Shown here piece after piece: positions 47,512-55,692 of a stretch of DNA of 64,000 bases. Both the position numbers and the translations under genes were made by a program. Under the pieces are notes generated by a model. It was not told the DNA's origin and searched no databases. It saw nothing but the letters and a program-made list of their open reading frames with translations. Position 1 is the stretch's first letter. Each line of letters opens with the position of its first letter. This DNA comes from Cryptosporangium phraense (GTDB lineage: Bacteria > Actinomycetota > Actinomycetes > Mycobacteriales > Cryptosporangiaceae), in the NCBI RefSeq assembly GCF_006912135.1, contig NZ_VIRS01000003.1, positions 1-64,000 of the forward strand. Direction: 5' to 3'.

Positions 47512-47528
47512 GTTCCCCTAGCGGGAAC
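47512..47528. promoter_or_regulatory. IclR operator 1
   Basis: GTTCCC-CTAGC-GGGAAC, a perfect palindrome 34 bases upstream of the IclR start codon. Confidence 0.7.
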
Positions 47529-47588
47529 GTTTGTCAATACCTGAGTTCCTGATCCGACGAGGTAGCCGTCTCCGGCGATACGGCATGC

Positions 47589-47605
47589 GTTCCGATTAGC
47601 GGAAC
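47589..47605. promoter_or_regulatory. IclR operator 2
   Basis: GTTCCG-ATTAG-CGGAAC, the same 17-base design as operator 1, centre 77 bases away, on the pxpA side of the gap. The remaining ~165 bases to pxpA hold no other recognised signal. Confidence 0.7.
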
Positions 47606-47770
47606 CGCGTGGCTGGGTTACCGCGCCCGCTCACCGGGTCGAACGCCGGCGACGGCCAAGCAGGTGGAGAACGGCGCGATTGACTGGGCCGCGTAATGCC
47701 CGATAGGGCATTCAGGCGGGTCTCAGCGAGCGACCAGCGGACTGCGCCGACGACGGAGGGAGCGCGGGGC

Positions 47771-48532
47771 ATGGACCTGAACAGTGACCTGGGGGAGAGC
47801 TTCGGCGCGTGGCGGCTGGGCGACGACTCCGCGCTGCTCGACGTCGTGACCAGCGCCAACGTCGCGTGCGGGTTCCACGCCGGCGATCCGCGGACTCTGC
47901 TCGACACGTGCGCGCGGGCCGTGTCGGCCGGTGTCGTGATCGGCGCGCAGGTGGGCTACCGGGACCTGCCCGGATTCGGCCGCCGGTTCATCGACTACGA
48001 CCCGGCCGACCTCGTCGCCGACATCCTGTACCAGCTCGGGGCGCTCGACGGGCTGGCCAGGGCGGCCGGGGCGCGGGTCGCGTACGTCAAGCCGCACGGG
48101 GCGCTCTACAACGCGATCGTGCACCACTCGGCTCAGGCCGCGGCCGTGGTGGAGGCCGTCGCCCGCTTCGACCCGACGCTGCCGGTGCTCGGGCTGCCCG
48201 GCTCGGAGTGGCTCCGGCTCGCCGACGAGGCCGGGCTGCGCACGGTGCGTGAGGCGTTCGCCGACCGCGGGTACACGCCCGAGGGGACGCTCGTGCCGCG
48301 CCGGGAGCCCGGCGCGCTGCTGCACGACCCGGCCGAGGTCGCCGCGCGGATGGTGCGGCTGGTCCGGGACGGCGAGATCGTCGCGGTGGACGGCACGGTG
48401 GTCCGGGTGGAGGCCGAGTCGCTCTGCGTCCACGGCGACTCACCCGGCGCCGTCGAGATGGCCCGCGCGGTCCGGACCGCGCTGGACGAGGCCGGAATCC
48501 CGCTCGCGCCGTTCGCCGGGAGCCCGGCCTGA
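47771..48532 (+). CDS. pxpA: LamB/YcsF-family protein, 5-oxoprolinase subunit A
   Basis: 253 residues from ATG 47771, SD GGAGGGAG. Family marks: [54 protein letters not shown] and the C-terminal [16 protein letters not shown]. In complete systems PxpA acts with PxpB and PxpC to open 5-oxoproline with ATP; neither is adjacent here, so partners must lie elsewhere or the substrate differs. A strong hairpin follows. Confidence 0.87.
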   Translation: MDLNSDLGESFGAWRLGDDSALLDVVTSANVACGFHAGDPRTLLDTCARAVSAGVVIGAQVGYRDLPGFGRRFIDYDPADLVADILYQLGALDGLARAAGARVAYVKPHGALYNAIVHHSAQAAAVVEAVARFDPTLPVLGLPGSEWLRLADEAGLRTVREAFADRGYTPEGTLVPRREPGALLHDPAEVAARMVRLVRDGEIVAVDGTVVRVEAESLCVHGDSPGAVEMARAVRTALDEAGIPLAPFAGSPA

Positions 48533-48557
48533 CGGCCGCGGCCGACGGCCGGGCCGC

Positions 48558-48594
48558 CCCGGGAGCGACGCCGACGGATCGGCGACGTCCCGGG
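48558..48594 (+). terminator. Strong hairpin after pxpA
   Basis: A stem of about 16 bp: CCCGGGA (48558-48564) pairs with TCCCGGG (48588-48594), then CGACGCCGA with TCGGCGACG (one mismatch), loop CGGA. One unpaired G interrupts it. No T run follows. Confidence 0.6.
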
Positions 48595-48628
48595 CAGCCG
48601 CTGACAGGTCTGATGGTTGACTGGGCCA

Positions 48629-49294
48629 ATGACGACCGCCGCCGACGTCGACAAGCCAGCGATCGGCTCGGCCGCGCGGGCGGTGGCCGAGCTCCGCGAA
48701 CGGGTCACGGCCGGGCAGCTCGCGCCGGGCTCCCGGCTGTCCGAGGCCCGCTGGACCGGTGAGCTCGGCGTCTCCCGGAACACGCTGCGCGAGGCGTTCA
48801 GCACGCTGGTCGAGGAGGGGCTGCTGGTCCGGGTCCCGAACCGCGGGGTGTTCGTCGCGGCGCTGTCGGCGGCCCAGATCGCCGACATCTACCGGGTCCG
48901 GATCCTGCTCGAGTGCACGGTGCTGCGCGGCGCGCCGGTCGACCCGCCTCGCGCGGAGAGCATGCGGGCCGCGGTCGACGAGGCCGAGCACCTCGCGACG
49001 GCCGGCGACTGGCGCGCCGTCGGCACCGCGAACATGCACTTCCACGAGCAGATCATCGCGCTGGCCGACAGCCCGCGGCTGAACGCCTGGATGAAGCAGC
49101 TCACCGCCGAACTGCGGCTGGCGTTCGTCGCCGCCCCCGACGCCGAGGCACTGCACCGGCCGTTCGTCGCGCGGAACGCCGAGATCACCACGATCTACGA
49201 GGCCGGCGACCCGGGCCGGGCCGCCGACCTCCTCCGCGACTACCTGCTGCTGTCCGAGCGGGTGCTCTCTCAGGCCGCGTACGACGTCAGGTAG
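48629..49294 (+). CDS. GntR-family regulator (FadR/FCD subfamily)
   Basis: 221 residues from ATG 48629. The N-terminal winged helix has LAPGSRLSEARWTGELGVSRNTLREAFSTLVEEGLLV; the helical FCD domain follows (VRILLECTVLRG, NMHFHEQIIALADSPRLN) and includes its metal-binding His residues. The target is unknown; it may serve pxpA or a distant operon. Its stop overlaps the convergent formyltransferase stop by 25 bases. Confidence 0.85.
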   Translation: MTTAADVDKPAIGSAARAVAELRERVTAGQLAPGSRLSEARWTGELGVSRNTLREAFSTLVEEGLLVRVPNRGVFVAALSAAQIADIYRVRILLECTVLRGAPVDPPRAESMRAAVDEAEHLATAGDWRAVGTANMHFHEQIIALADSPRLNAWMKQLTAELRLAFVAAPDAEALHRPFVARNAEITTIYEAGDPGRAADLLRDYLLLSERVLSQAAYDVR

Positions 49295-50220
49295 CCGCCC
49301 ATCGTCCGGAAGTACTCCACCGCGGGCAGCTCCTTGCCCTCCGACGTCCGCACCCGGGTCACCACCAGCGCGCGGTTGCGCCCGCGCCGGGCGGACGCCC
49401 CGGCGACGATCGCCACCCCGTCGCCCTCGCGGTAGAAGATCCGGCCGGGCGTGCCGCCGTACACGGCCTCGGAGACGTCCGCCGCCAGAATCTCCAGGCG
49501 TTCCTGCCGGTGGAAGCAGAACGCGGCCGGATACGGCGCCGACTGGGCCCGGACCAGCCGCTCCAGCTCCTCCGCCGACCACGTCCAGTCGATCCGGATG
49601 TCCTCTTCGGACCGCTTGTGGAAGAAGCTCGCCCGGGACCGGTCCTGCGCCGGGAAGTCCGTGCGCCCGCTCTCCAGCGAGGTCAACGCCGACAACACCA
49701 GCGGCTCGATCAACTCCAGCGTCGCCCAGAACAGGTCGGTCGCGGTGTCCTTGGGTCCCACCGGGATCGCCCGCTGCGCGACGATCGGGCCGGCGTCCAG
49801 CGTCGCGTCCATCAAGTGCGCGGTGACCCCCACCTCGCGTTCGCCGTTGATCAAGGCCCAGATCAACGGCGAGAAGCCGGCGTAGGCCGGCAGCAGGGCA
49901 TCGTGGACGTTCAGCGTCCCGAGGCGGGGGAGCGAGAAGATCCGCGGCGGGATCCAGGTCCGCCAGTTGTTCGCGACGATGACGTCCGGAGCGACGTCGC
50001 GGAGCAGGGAGTACAGCTCGTCGTCGTCCGGCCGGTCGCGGAGCACGACCGGAATCCCGGCGGATCCGGCCAGGTCGGCGACCGAGTCGGACCAGACCTT
50101 CTCGTAGACGCCCTCGCCCGGCGGGTGGGTGACGACCAGCGCGACGTCGTGCTCGGACCTGAGCAGAGCATGGAGCGTCCGATGGCCCCAGGTCTGATAA
50201 CCGAACATCACGAGCCGCAT
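49270..50220 (-). CDS. Hydroxyornithine N5-formyltransferase (siderophore)
   Basis: 316 residues, methionyl-tRNA formyltransferase fold. The catalytic Asn-His-Asp are in LGTLNVHDALLPAYAG and LMDATLDAGPIVAQ; residues after ~210 form the small C-terminal domain. Because it faces an ornithine hydroxylase across two iron boxes, it should formylate N5-hydroxyornithine with 10-formyl-tetrahydrofolate, like the coelichelin protein CchA. It is not the housekeeping Fmt. Confidence 0.87.
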   Translation of the reverse strand: MRLVMFGYQTWGHRTLHALLRSEHDVALVVTHPPGEGVYEKVWSDSVADLAGSAGIPVVLRDRPDDDELYSLLRDVAPDVIVANNWRTWIPPRIFSLPRLGTLNVHDALLPAYAGFSPLIWALINGEREVGVTAHLMDATLDAGPIVAQRAIPVGPKDTATDLFWATLELIEPLVLSALTSLESGRTDFPAQDRSRASFFHKRSEEDIRIDWTWSAEELERLVRAQSAPYPAAFCFHRQERLEILAADVSEAVYGGTPGRIFYREGDGVAIVAGASARRGRNRALVVTRVRTSEGKELPAVEYFRTMGGYLTSYAA

Positions 50221-50268
50221 TGGTCCTCCTGGTAACAACCTCGAAACCGCCCACGGGGTTGGGCTATC

Positions 50269-50287
50269 TTAAGCAAGGCTCGCCTAA
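50269..50287. promoter_or_regulatory. Iron box 1 (DtxR/IdeR/DmdR type)
   Basis: TTAAGCAAGGCTCGCCTAA matches the 19-base consensus TTAGGTTAGGCTAACCTAA at 14 positions. It lies nearer the formyltransferase start and probably controls that gene. Confidence 0.72.
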
Positions 50288-50316
50288 CTGACCGAGGGGT
50301 AGGCGAGGCCTTCCAC

Positions 50317-50335
50317 TTAGGTTAGGGTGCCCTAA
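50317..50335. promoter_or_regulatory. Iron box 2 (DtxR/IdeR/DmdR type)
   Basis: TTAGGTTAGGGTGCCCTAA matches the 19-base consensus at 16 positions. It lies 44 bases before the hydroxylase ATG and should switch the whole rightward siderophore operon on when iron is scarce. Confidence 0.88.
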
Positions 50336-50379
50336 GTTGCGGGGGCCGCCTCTGGTCCCGCCGTGCGAGGGGAACGGAC

Positions 50380-51678
50380 ATGTCTCAGCCTGGACTCGAT
50401 CTCGTCGGTATCGGCTTCGGCCCGTCGAACCTGGCGATGGCCATCGCGGTGGCGGAGCACAACGACGGCGTTCCGGAGGGGACGGTGGCCGCGAGATTCC
50501 TCGAGCGGCAGCCCGAGTTCGGCTGGCACCGCGGGATGCTCCTCGAGGATGCCACCATGCAGGTCTCGTTCCTCAAGGACCTGGTGACGCTGCGCAACCC
50601 GACGAGCGACTACAGCTTCCTGCGCTACCTGCACGACCGGAACCGGCTGGTCGACTTCATCAACCACAAGACGCTGTTCCCGCTCCGGGTCGAGTTCCAC
50701 GACTACTTCACCTGGGCCGCCGCCAAGGTGAACGAGCAGGTCAGCTACGACACCGAGGTCATCTCGGTGCTGCCCGTCACCGATGGGACCGGCGACGTCC
50801 GGGAGCTCGACGTGGTCTCCCGGCGCGACGGCGCGATCGTCACGAACCGGACGCGGAACCTGGTCATCGGCACCGGCCTGCGGCCGCGGATGCCCGCCGG
50901 CGTGCAGGCTTCCGAACGGGTCTGGCACTCCAGCGACCTGCTGCGCAACGTCGGCTCGCTGCACGGCACCGCGCCGGAGCGGCTGATCGTGGTCGGCGCC
51001 GGGCAGAGCGCGGCCGAGGCCGTCGCGTTCCTACACGAGCAGTTCCCGGCCGCCGAGGTCTGCGCGGTCGTCTCCCGCTACGGCTACTCGCCGGCCGACG
51101 ACAGCTCGTTCGCCAACCGCATCTTCGACCCGAACGCCGTCGACGAGTACTTCGACGCCCCGGCCGAGGTCAAGGAGGCGATGATGGCGTACCACGCGAA
51201 CACGAACTACTCCGTGGTCGACATCGACCTCATCCAGGAGCTGTACCGGCGCACGTACCGGGAGAAGGTGCTCGGCCGCGAGCGGCTGCGCCTGCTCAAC
51301 CTCACCCGCACGACGTCGGTGGTCGAGAACCCGGACGGGCTGACCGTCACGTTGCAGTCGCTGGTCAGCGGCGAGCGGACCGCGCTCGAGGCCGACGCGG
51401 TGGTGTTCGCGACCGGGTACGACGAGGCCGACCCGTACGCGGTGCTGGGCGAGCTCGGCGACCTCTGCCACCGCGACGAGCAGGGCCGGCCGCGCGTCGG
51501 GCGGGACTACCGCGCGCTCACCGACCCCCGCCTGCAGTGCGGCATCTACCTGCAGGGCGGCACCGAGCACACGCACGGCATCTCGTCCGCGCTGCTCTCC
51601 AACACCGCGATCCGCGTCGGCGAGGTGCTCGGCTCGGTGCTCGAGCGGCGCGCCGCCTCGATCCTGATGGCCGCCTGA
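50380..51678 (+). CDS. L-ornithine N5-monooxygenase (siderophore)
   Basis: 432 residues, lysine/ornithine N-hydroxylase family. FAD motif VGIGFGPSNLAMAIA, substrate segment FLKDLVTLRNPTSDYSFLRYL, NADPH motif IVVGAGQSAAEAVAFL, and FATGYDEADPY near the end. It makes N5-hydroxyornithine, the precursor of the hydroxamate units activated by the NRPS downstream. First gene of the rightward operon, close homologue in role of CchB. Confidence 0.93.
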   Translation: MSQPGLDLVGIGFGPSNLAMAIAVAEHNDGVPEGTVAARFLERQPEFGWHRGMLLEDATMQVSFLKDLVTLRNPTSDYSFLRYLHDRNRLVDFINHKTLFPLRVEFHDYFTWAAAKVNEQVSYDTEVISVLPVTDGTGDVRELDVVSRRDGAIVTNRTRNLVIGTGLRPRMPAGVQASERVWHSSDLLRNVGSLHGTAPERLIVVGAGQSAAEAVAFLHEQFPAAEVCAVVSRYGYSPADDSSFANRIFDPNAVDEYFDAPAEVKEAMMAYHANTNYSVVDIDLIQELYRRTYREKVLGRERLRLLNLTRTTSVVENPDGLTVTLQSLVSGERTALEADAVVFATGYDEADPYAVLGELGDLCHRDEQGRPRVGRDYRALTDPRLQCGIYLQGGTEHTHGISSALLSNTAIRVGEVLGSVLERRAASILMAA

Positions 51679-51683
51679 CCGAC

Positions 51684-52733
51684 GTGACCACCCTGGTCGA
51701 TCGGCCGTCCCCGGAGACCGAGCCGACCGCCGCGGCGAACCTGCGCCGCGGCGGCGTGCTGCTCGGCGCCGCGGCGCTGCTCGTCGTCGTGTGCGTGCTG
51801 AGCCTGTTGCTCGGCACCCGCACGGTGAGCCCGGGCACGGCCTGGGACGCGTTGTTCCACTACACGAGCACCGACGACCAGTCGGTCGTCCGGGACCTCC
51901 GCGTCCCGCGGACGGTCCTCGGCCTGCTGGCCGGCGTCGCGTTCGCGGTCTGCGGCGCGGTGATCCAGGCGGTCACCCGCAACCCGCTGGCCGACACCCA
52001 GATCCTCGGCATCAACTCCGGGGCGGCCCTGTTCGTCGTGATCGCGATCGGCTTCCTCGGGCTCACGAGCTTCACGTCGTACGTCTGGTTCGCGTTCCTC
52101 GGGGTCGCGGTCGCGCTGGTCGGCGTCTACCTGCTGGGGTCGGCGTCGCGCGGGAGCCCGACCCCGGTCCAGCTGACGCTGGCCGGGGTCGCGCTCGGCG
52201 CGGTGCTCGAGGGCGCGTCGTCCGCGGTGCAGCTGATCCGTCCCCGTGCGTTCGACTACCTGCGTTTCTGGGACGTCGGGTCGCTGGCCGGCCGCGGGCT
52301 CGACATCGCCGGCGCGGTGGCCCCGTTCATCCTGGTCGGGACGCTGCTGGCCGTGGCCGTCGCCCGGTCGCTGAACGCGGTGGCACTCGGCGACGACCTG
52401 GCCAGGGCGCTCGGCGTCGACATCACCCGGACGCGGATCGTCGCGCTGGTGGCGATCGTGCTGCTGGCCGGCGGCGGCACCGCGGCGGTCGGCCCGATCT
52501 GGTTCCTCGGCCTGGTCGTGCCGCACCTCGCGCGCTGGGTCGTCGGCACCGACCAGCGTTGGATCCTCGCGTTCACGATCCTCGGCGGGCCGATCGTGCT
52601 GCTGATCGCCGACATCGTCGGACGGCTGGTCGTGCGCCCGGGCGAGCTGCGGGTCGGCATCGTCACCGCGTTCATCGGGGCCCCGGTGCTGATCTGGTGG
52701 ATCCGGACGCGGAAGGTGGTGAGCGGGCCGTGA
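51684..52733 (+). CDS. Iron-siderophore ABC permease (FecCD family), first
   Basis: 349 residues from GTG 51684, nine or ten helices. The family block DLRVPRTVLGLLAGVAFAVCGAVIQAVTRNPLADTQILGINSGAALFVV and the ATPase-contact GDDLARALGVDITRTR are present. It imports the ferric siderophore with its partner encoded next. GTGA overlaps the second permease. Confidence 0.92.
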   Translation: MTTLVDRPSPETEPTAAANLRRGGVLLGAAALLVVVCVLSLLLGTRTVSPGTAWDALFHYTSTDDQSVVRDLRVPRTVLGLLAGVAFAVCGAVIQAVTRNPLADTQILGINSGAALFVVIAIGFLGLTSFTSYVWFAFLGVAVALVGVYLLGSASRGSPTPVQLTLAGVALGAVLEGASSAVQLIRPRAFDYLRFWDVGSLAGRGLDIAGAVAPFILVGTLLAVAVARSLNAVALGDDLARALGVDITRTRIVALVAIVLLAGGGTAAVGPIWFLGLVVPHLARWVVGTDQRWILAFTILGGPIVLLIADIVGRLVVRPGELRVGIVTAFIGAPVLIWWIRTRKVVSGP

Positions 52734-53761
52734 CGCTGCCGTTCGCCGCGATCCGGCCCGGCCCGCTGTCGGTGCGGTTCCGGGTGCGGACGGTCGTCGT
52801 CTGCGCGGTGCTGCTGGCGCTGGCGTTCGCGGCCGCGGTCGTCTCGCTCGGCACCGGGGACGTCGTCCTGTCGCCGAAGGAGGTGCTGGCCGCGCTGGTC
52901 GGGCAGGGTTCGCCGATCGCCGACCTCGTCGTGATCGACCTGCGGCTGCCCCGGGTGCTGCTCGCGCTGACGATCGGGGCCGCCCTCGGCCTGTCCGGCG
53001 CGATCTTCCAGGCCCTGACCCGCAACCCGCTGGGCAGCCCGGACGTCATCGGCTTCAACACCGGCGCGTTCACCGGCGTGCTCGTCGTCACGGTGTTCGT
53101 CGGCAACGCGTACTTCATGGTCGCGGCCGGTGCGCTGGTCGGCGGGCTGGCCACCGCGCTCGCGGTGTACCTGCTGGCCTACCGCCGGGGCGTCCAGGGA
53201 TTCCGGCTGATCATCGTCGGCATCGCGGTCAACGCGATCCTGATCTCGGTCAACCAGTGGTTCGTCATCAAGGTCGACCTGCAGGCCGCGTACGCGGCCA
53301 CGATCTGGGGCCAGGGCAGCCTGAACGGGCTGGACTGGACGCAGGTGCCGTGGGTGGTCCCGCTGATCGTGGTGCTGATGATCGGGCTGGCGATCGGCGG
53401 TTCGCGCCTGTTGTTGCTCGAGCTGGGCGACGAGATCGCGACCGGGCTCGGCGTCCGGGTCGAGGCCGCGCGGATGGTCTACCTGGGCCTGGGCGTCGCG
53501 CTGATCGCGGTGGCGACCGCGGCCGCCGGGCCGATCGCGTTCGTCGCCCTGGCCGCGCCCCAGCTGGCCCAGCGGCTGACCGGCTCGGCCGGCATCGCGC
53601 TCGCCCCGGCCGCGGCGATGGGCGCGCTGCTCCTGATCGTCAGCGACTGGGTGGCCCAGCACGCGTTCGCGCCCACCCAATTGCCGGTCGGCGTGGTCAC
53701 GGTGACCGTCGGCGGCGTGTATTTCGCCTGGGTCCTGGCTCGGGTGTCACGCACGCAATGA
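52730..53761 (+). CDS. Iron-siderophore ABC permease (FecCD family), second
   Basis: 343 residues from GTG 52730. DLRLPRVLLALTIGAALGLSGAIFQALTRNPLGSPDVIGFNTGAF and GDEIATGLGVRVEAARM mark the second half of a heterodimeric FecCD channel. No ATPase or binding protein follows within the window, so these either lie beyond the NRPS or elsewhere. Confidence 0.92.
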   Translation: MTLPFAAIRPGPLSVRFRVRTVVVCAVLLALAFAAAVVSLGTGDVVLSPKEVLAALVGQGSPIADLVVIDLRLPRVLLALTIGAALGLSGAIFQALTRNPLGSPDVIGFNTGAFTGVLVVTVFVGNAYFMVAAGALVGGLATALAVYLLAYRRGVQGFRLIIVGIAVNAILISVNQWFVIKVDLQAAYAATIWGQGSLNGLDWTQVPWVVPLIVVLMIGLAIGGSRLLLLELGDEIATGLGVRVEAARMVYLGLGVALIAVATAAAGPIAFVALAAPQLAQRLTGSAGIALAPAAAMGALLLIVSDWVAQHAFAPTQLPVGVVTVTVGGVYFAWVLARVSRTQ

Positions 53762-53788
53762 AGATCGATCCTTCCGGGAGGACAAGTC

Positions 53789-54010
53789 ATGTCGAGTAAC
53801 CCGTTCGACGACGAGAGCGGCCGGTTCCTGGTGCTGGTGAACGACGAGGACCAGCACTCGCTCTGGCCGACGTTCGCCGCCGTGCCGTCGGGCTGGACCG
53901 TGGTGTTCGGCGGGAACGACGGCGCGGGGCGGGACGAGTGCCTGGCCTACGTCGAGGCGAACTGGACGGACCTGCGGCCCCGCAGCCTCCGCGAGAGCAT
54001 GTCGTCTTGA
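53789..54010 (+). CDS. MbtH-family protein
   Basis: 73 residues, SD GGAGGA. The MbtH signature is whole: [20 protein letters not shown], and [20 protein letters not shown]. MbtH proteins bind adenylation domains and are needed for their folding or activity, here the NRPS four genes on. Its stop overlaps the next start. Confidence 0.95.
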   Translation: MSSNPFDDESGRFLVLVNDEDQHSLWPTFAAVPSGWTVVFGGNDGAGRDECLAYVEANWTDLRPRSLRESMSS

Positions 54011-55692
54011 CCGGTGCGGCCGGTGGGTCCCGGGTCCTGCGCCGGGCGGTGACGCGGAACGGGCGCCGGCTCACGGTCGGCTCGGCCCTGATCGGCGCCC
54101 ACCAGATCTGCGAGACGCTGGTGCCGATCCTGATCGGCGTCATCGTCGACCGGGCGGTCTCGACCGGCGACCGGGGGAGCCTGGGCTTCTGGGTCGCGGT
54201 GCTGGCCGGCCTGTTCACGCTGCTGACGATCTGCTACCGGTTCGGCGCCCGCCAGCTGATGCTCGCGATCGCCGACGAGGCCCACCTGCTGCGGATGGAG
54301 GTCTCGGGGCGGATCCTCGACCCCCGGGGCATCCGCACCGACCTGCCCGCCGGTGAGCTGCTCACGGTGTCCACGTCGGACGCCGACAACACGTCGTACC
54401 TGCTGGACTACATCCCGCGGATCTGCGGTGCGGTCGTGGCGACGGTCGTCGCGGCGATCGCGCTGCTGGTCATCGACGTCCCGCTGGGGCTGCTCGTGCT
54501 GATCGGCACCCCGGTCGTGCTGGTGGGCCTGCAGCTCACCGCGCCGGTGATCACCAAGCGGGTCACCAGCCAGCAGGAACTGGCCGGCCGGGCGACGTCG
54601 CTCGCCACCGACCTGGTCAGCGGCGTCCGGCCGCTGCGCGGGATCGGCGCCGAGCAGGCCGCGAGCGCCCGCTACCGGGTGGTCAGCCGCGCCTCGCTGC
54701 GGGCCACCCTCCGGGCCGCCCGCACCCAGGGCAGCTACCTGATGGCCTCGACGACGCTGTCCACGTTGCTGGCCTGCGGCGTCGCGATCCTGGCCGGGTA
54801 CTTCGCGCTGACCGGCCGGATCACGGTCGGGGAGCTGATCACGGTGATCGGCCTGGCCCAGTTCCTGCTGGAGCCGTTCGGCCTGCTGGCGATCGTCCCG
54901 AGCTGGGTGGCCGAGGCCCGGGCGTCCGCGCAGCGCATTGCCGTGGTTGCCGATGCACCCCCGCTCCTGCCTCCGGCAGAGGCCCGGCTGGACGGCGGCC
55001 CGGTGGCGGTCGACCTCGAGGGGCTGCGCTACGGGACGCTCGACCTCGACCTGCGGATCGCGCCCGGCGAGGTGCTGGGGATCGTCGCGGCGCAGCCCGC
55101 CGACGGTGAGGCGCTGGTCCGGGTGCTCGCCGGCCGGGTGCCGCCGGAGGACCGGGCCGGGTCGGTGCGGCTCGGCGGCGTCGACCTGCACGAGCTCGAC
55201 CTGGACGAGGCCCGCGGCGCGCTGCTCGTCCAGCCGCACAAGTCCGACCTGTTCGGCGGCAGCCTCGAGGCGAACATCCGGGCCGGCGCGGCCGACGAAG
55301 ATCTCGACGAGGTGCTCCGGTGCTCGGCCGCCGACGAGGTGGTCTCCGCGCACCCCGACGGCCTCGGCCACGTCGTCGTCGAGCGCGGCGCGAACCTCTC
55401 CGGCGGGCAGCGGCAGCGGGTCGCGCTGGCCCGCGCGCTGCTGGTCCGCTCGCGGGTGCTGGTGCTGCACGACCCGACGACCGCGATGGACTCGGTGACC
55501 GAGCACGTCATCGCCCAGGGCATCCGCCGCCTCCGGACCGGGGAGCTGACGACCGTGCTCGTCGCCAGCAGCCCGGCCCTGATGGCGATCACCGACCGGG
55601 TGGTCGTCGTCGACGGCGGCCGGGTGGTCGCCGAAGGCACGCACGCCGGCCTCGGCGCCGACGACTTCTACCGCAGGACGGTGCTCCGATGA
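54007..55692 (+). CDS. Half-ABC exporter, degenerate ATP site
   Basis: 561 residues from TTG 54007 (TTGA overlap). Six helices and an NBD, siderophore exporter type. The NBD keeps a normal signature (LSGGQRQR, residues 464-471) but Walker A reads [12 protein letters not shown], with Gly367 in place of Lys; Walker B reads VLVLHDPTT, with His488 for Asp and Asp489 for the catalytic Glu; the H-loop His is Ser (VASSPAL). It cannot hydrolyse ATP alone and must pair with the next protein, whose defects are complementary. Confidence 0.88.
   Translation: MTGAAGGSRVLRRAVTRNGRRLTVGSALIGAHQICETLVPILIGVIVDRAVSTGDRGSLGFWVAVLAGLFTLLTICYRFGARQLMLAIADEAHLLRMEVSGRILDPRGIRTDLPAGELLTVSTSDADNTSYLLDYIPRICGAVVATVVAAIALLVIDVPLGLLVLIGTPVVLVGLQLTAPVITKRVTSQQELAGRATSLATDLVSGVRPLRGIGAEQAASARYRVVSRASLRATLRAARTQGSYLMASTTLSTLLACGVAILAGYFALTGRITVGELITVIGLAQFLLEPFGLLAIVPSWVAEARASAQRIAVVADAPPLLPPAEARLDGGPVAVDLEGLRYGTLDLDLRIAPGEVLGIVAAQPADGEALVRVLAGRVPPEDRAGSVRLGGVDLHELDLDEARGALLVQPHKSDLFGGSLEANIRAGAADEDLDEVLRCSAADEVVSAHPDGLGHVVVERGANLSGGQRQRVALARALLVRSRVLVLHDPTTAMDSVTEHVIAQGIRRLRTGELTTVLVASSPALMAITDRVVVVDGGRVVAEGTHAGLGADDFYRRTVLR

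Noticed and set aside
49270-50220. Housekeeping methionyl-tRNA formyltransferase
   Set aside because: The fold is the same, but position beside the ornithine hydroxylase and the iron boxes point to siderophore hydroxamate formation.
53932-54010. Frameshift joining MbtH to the exporter
   Set aside because: The exporter frame simply stays open upstream of its TTGA start; MbtH is complete and has the normal length.
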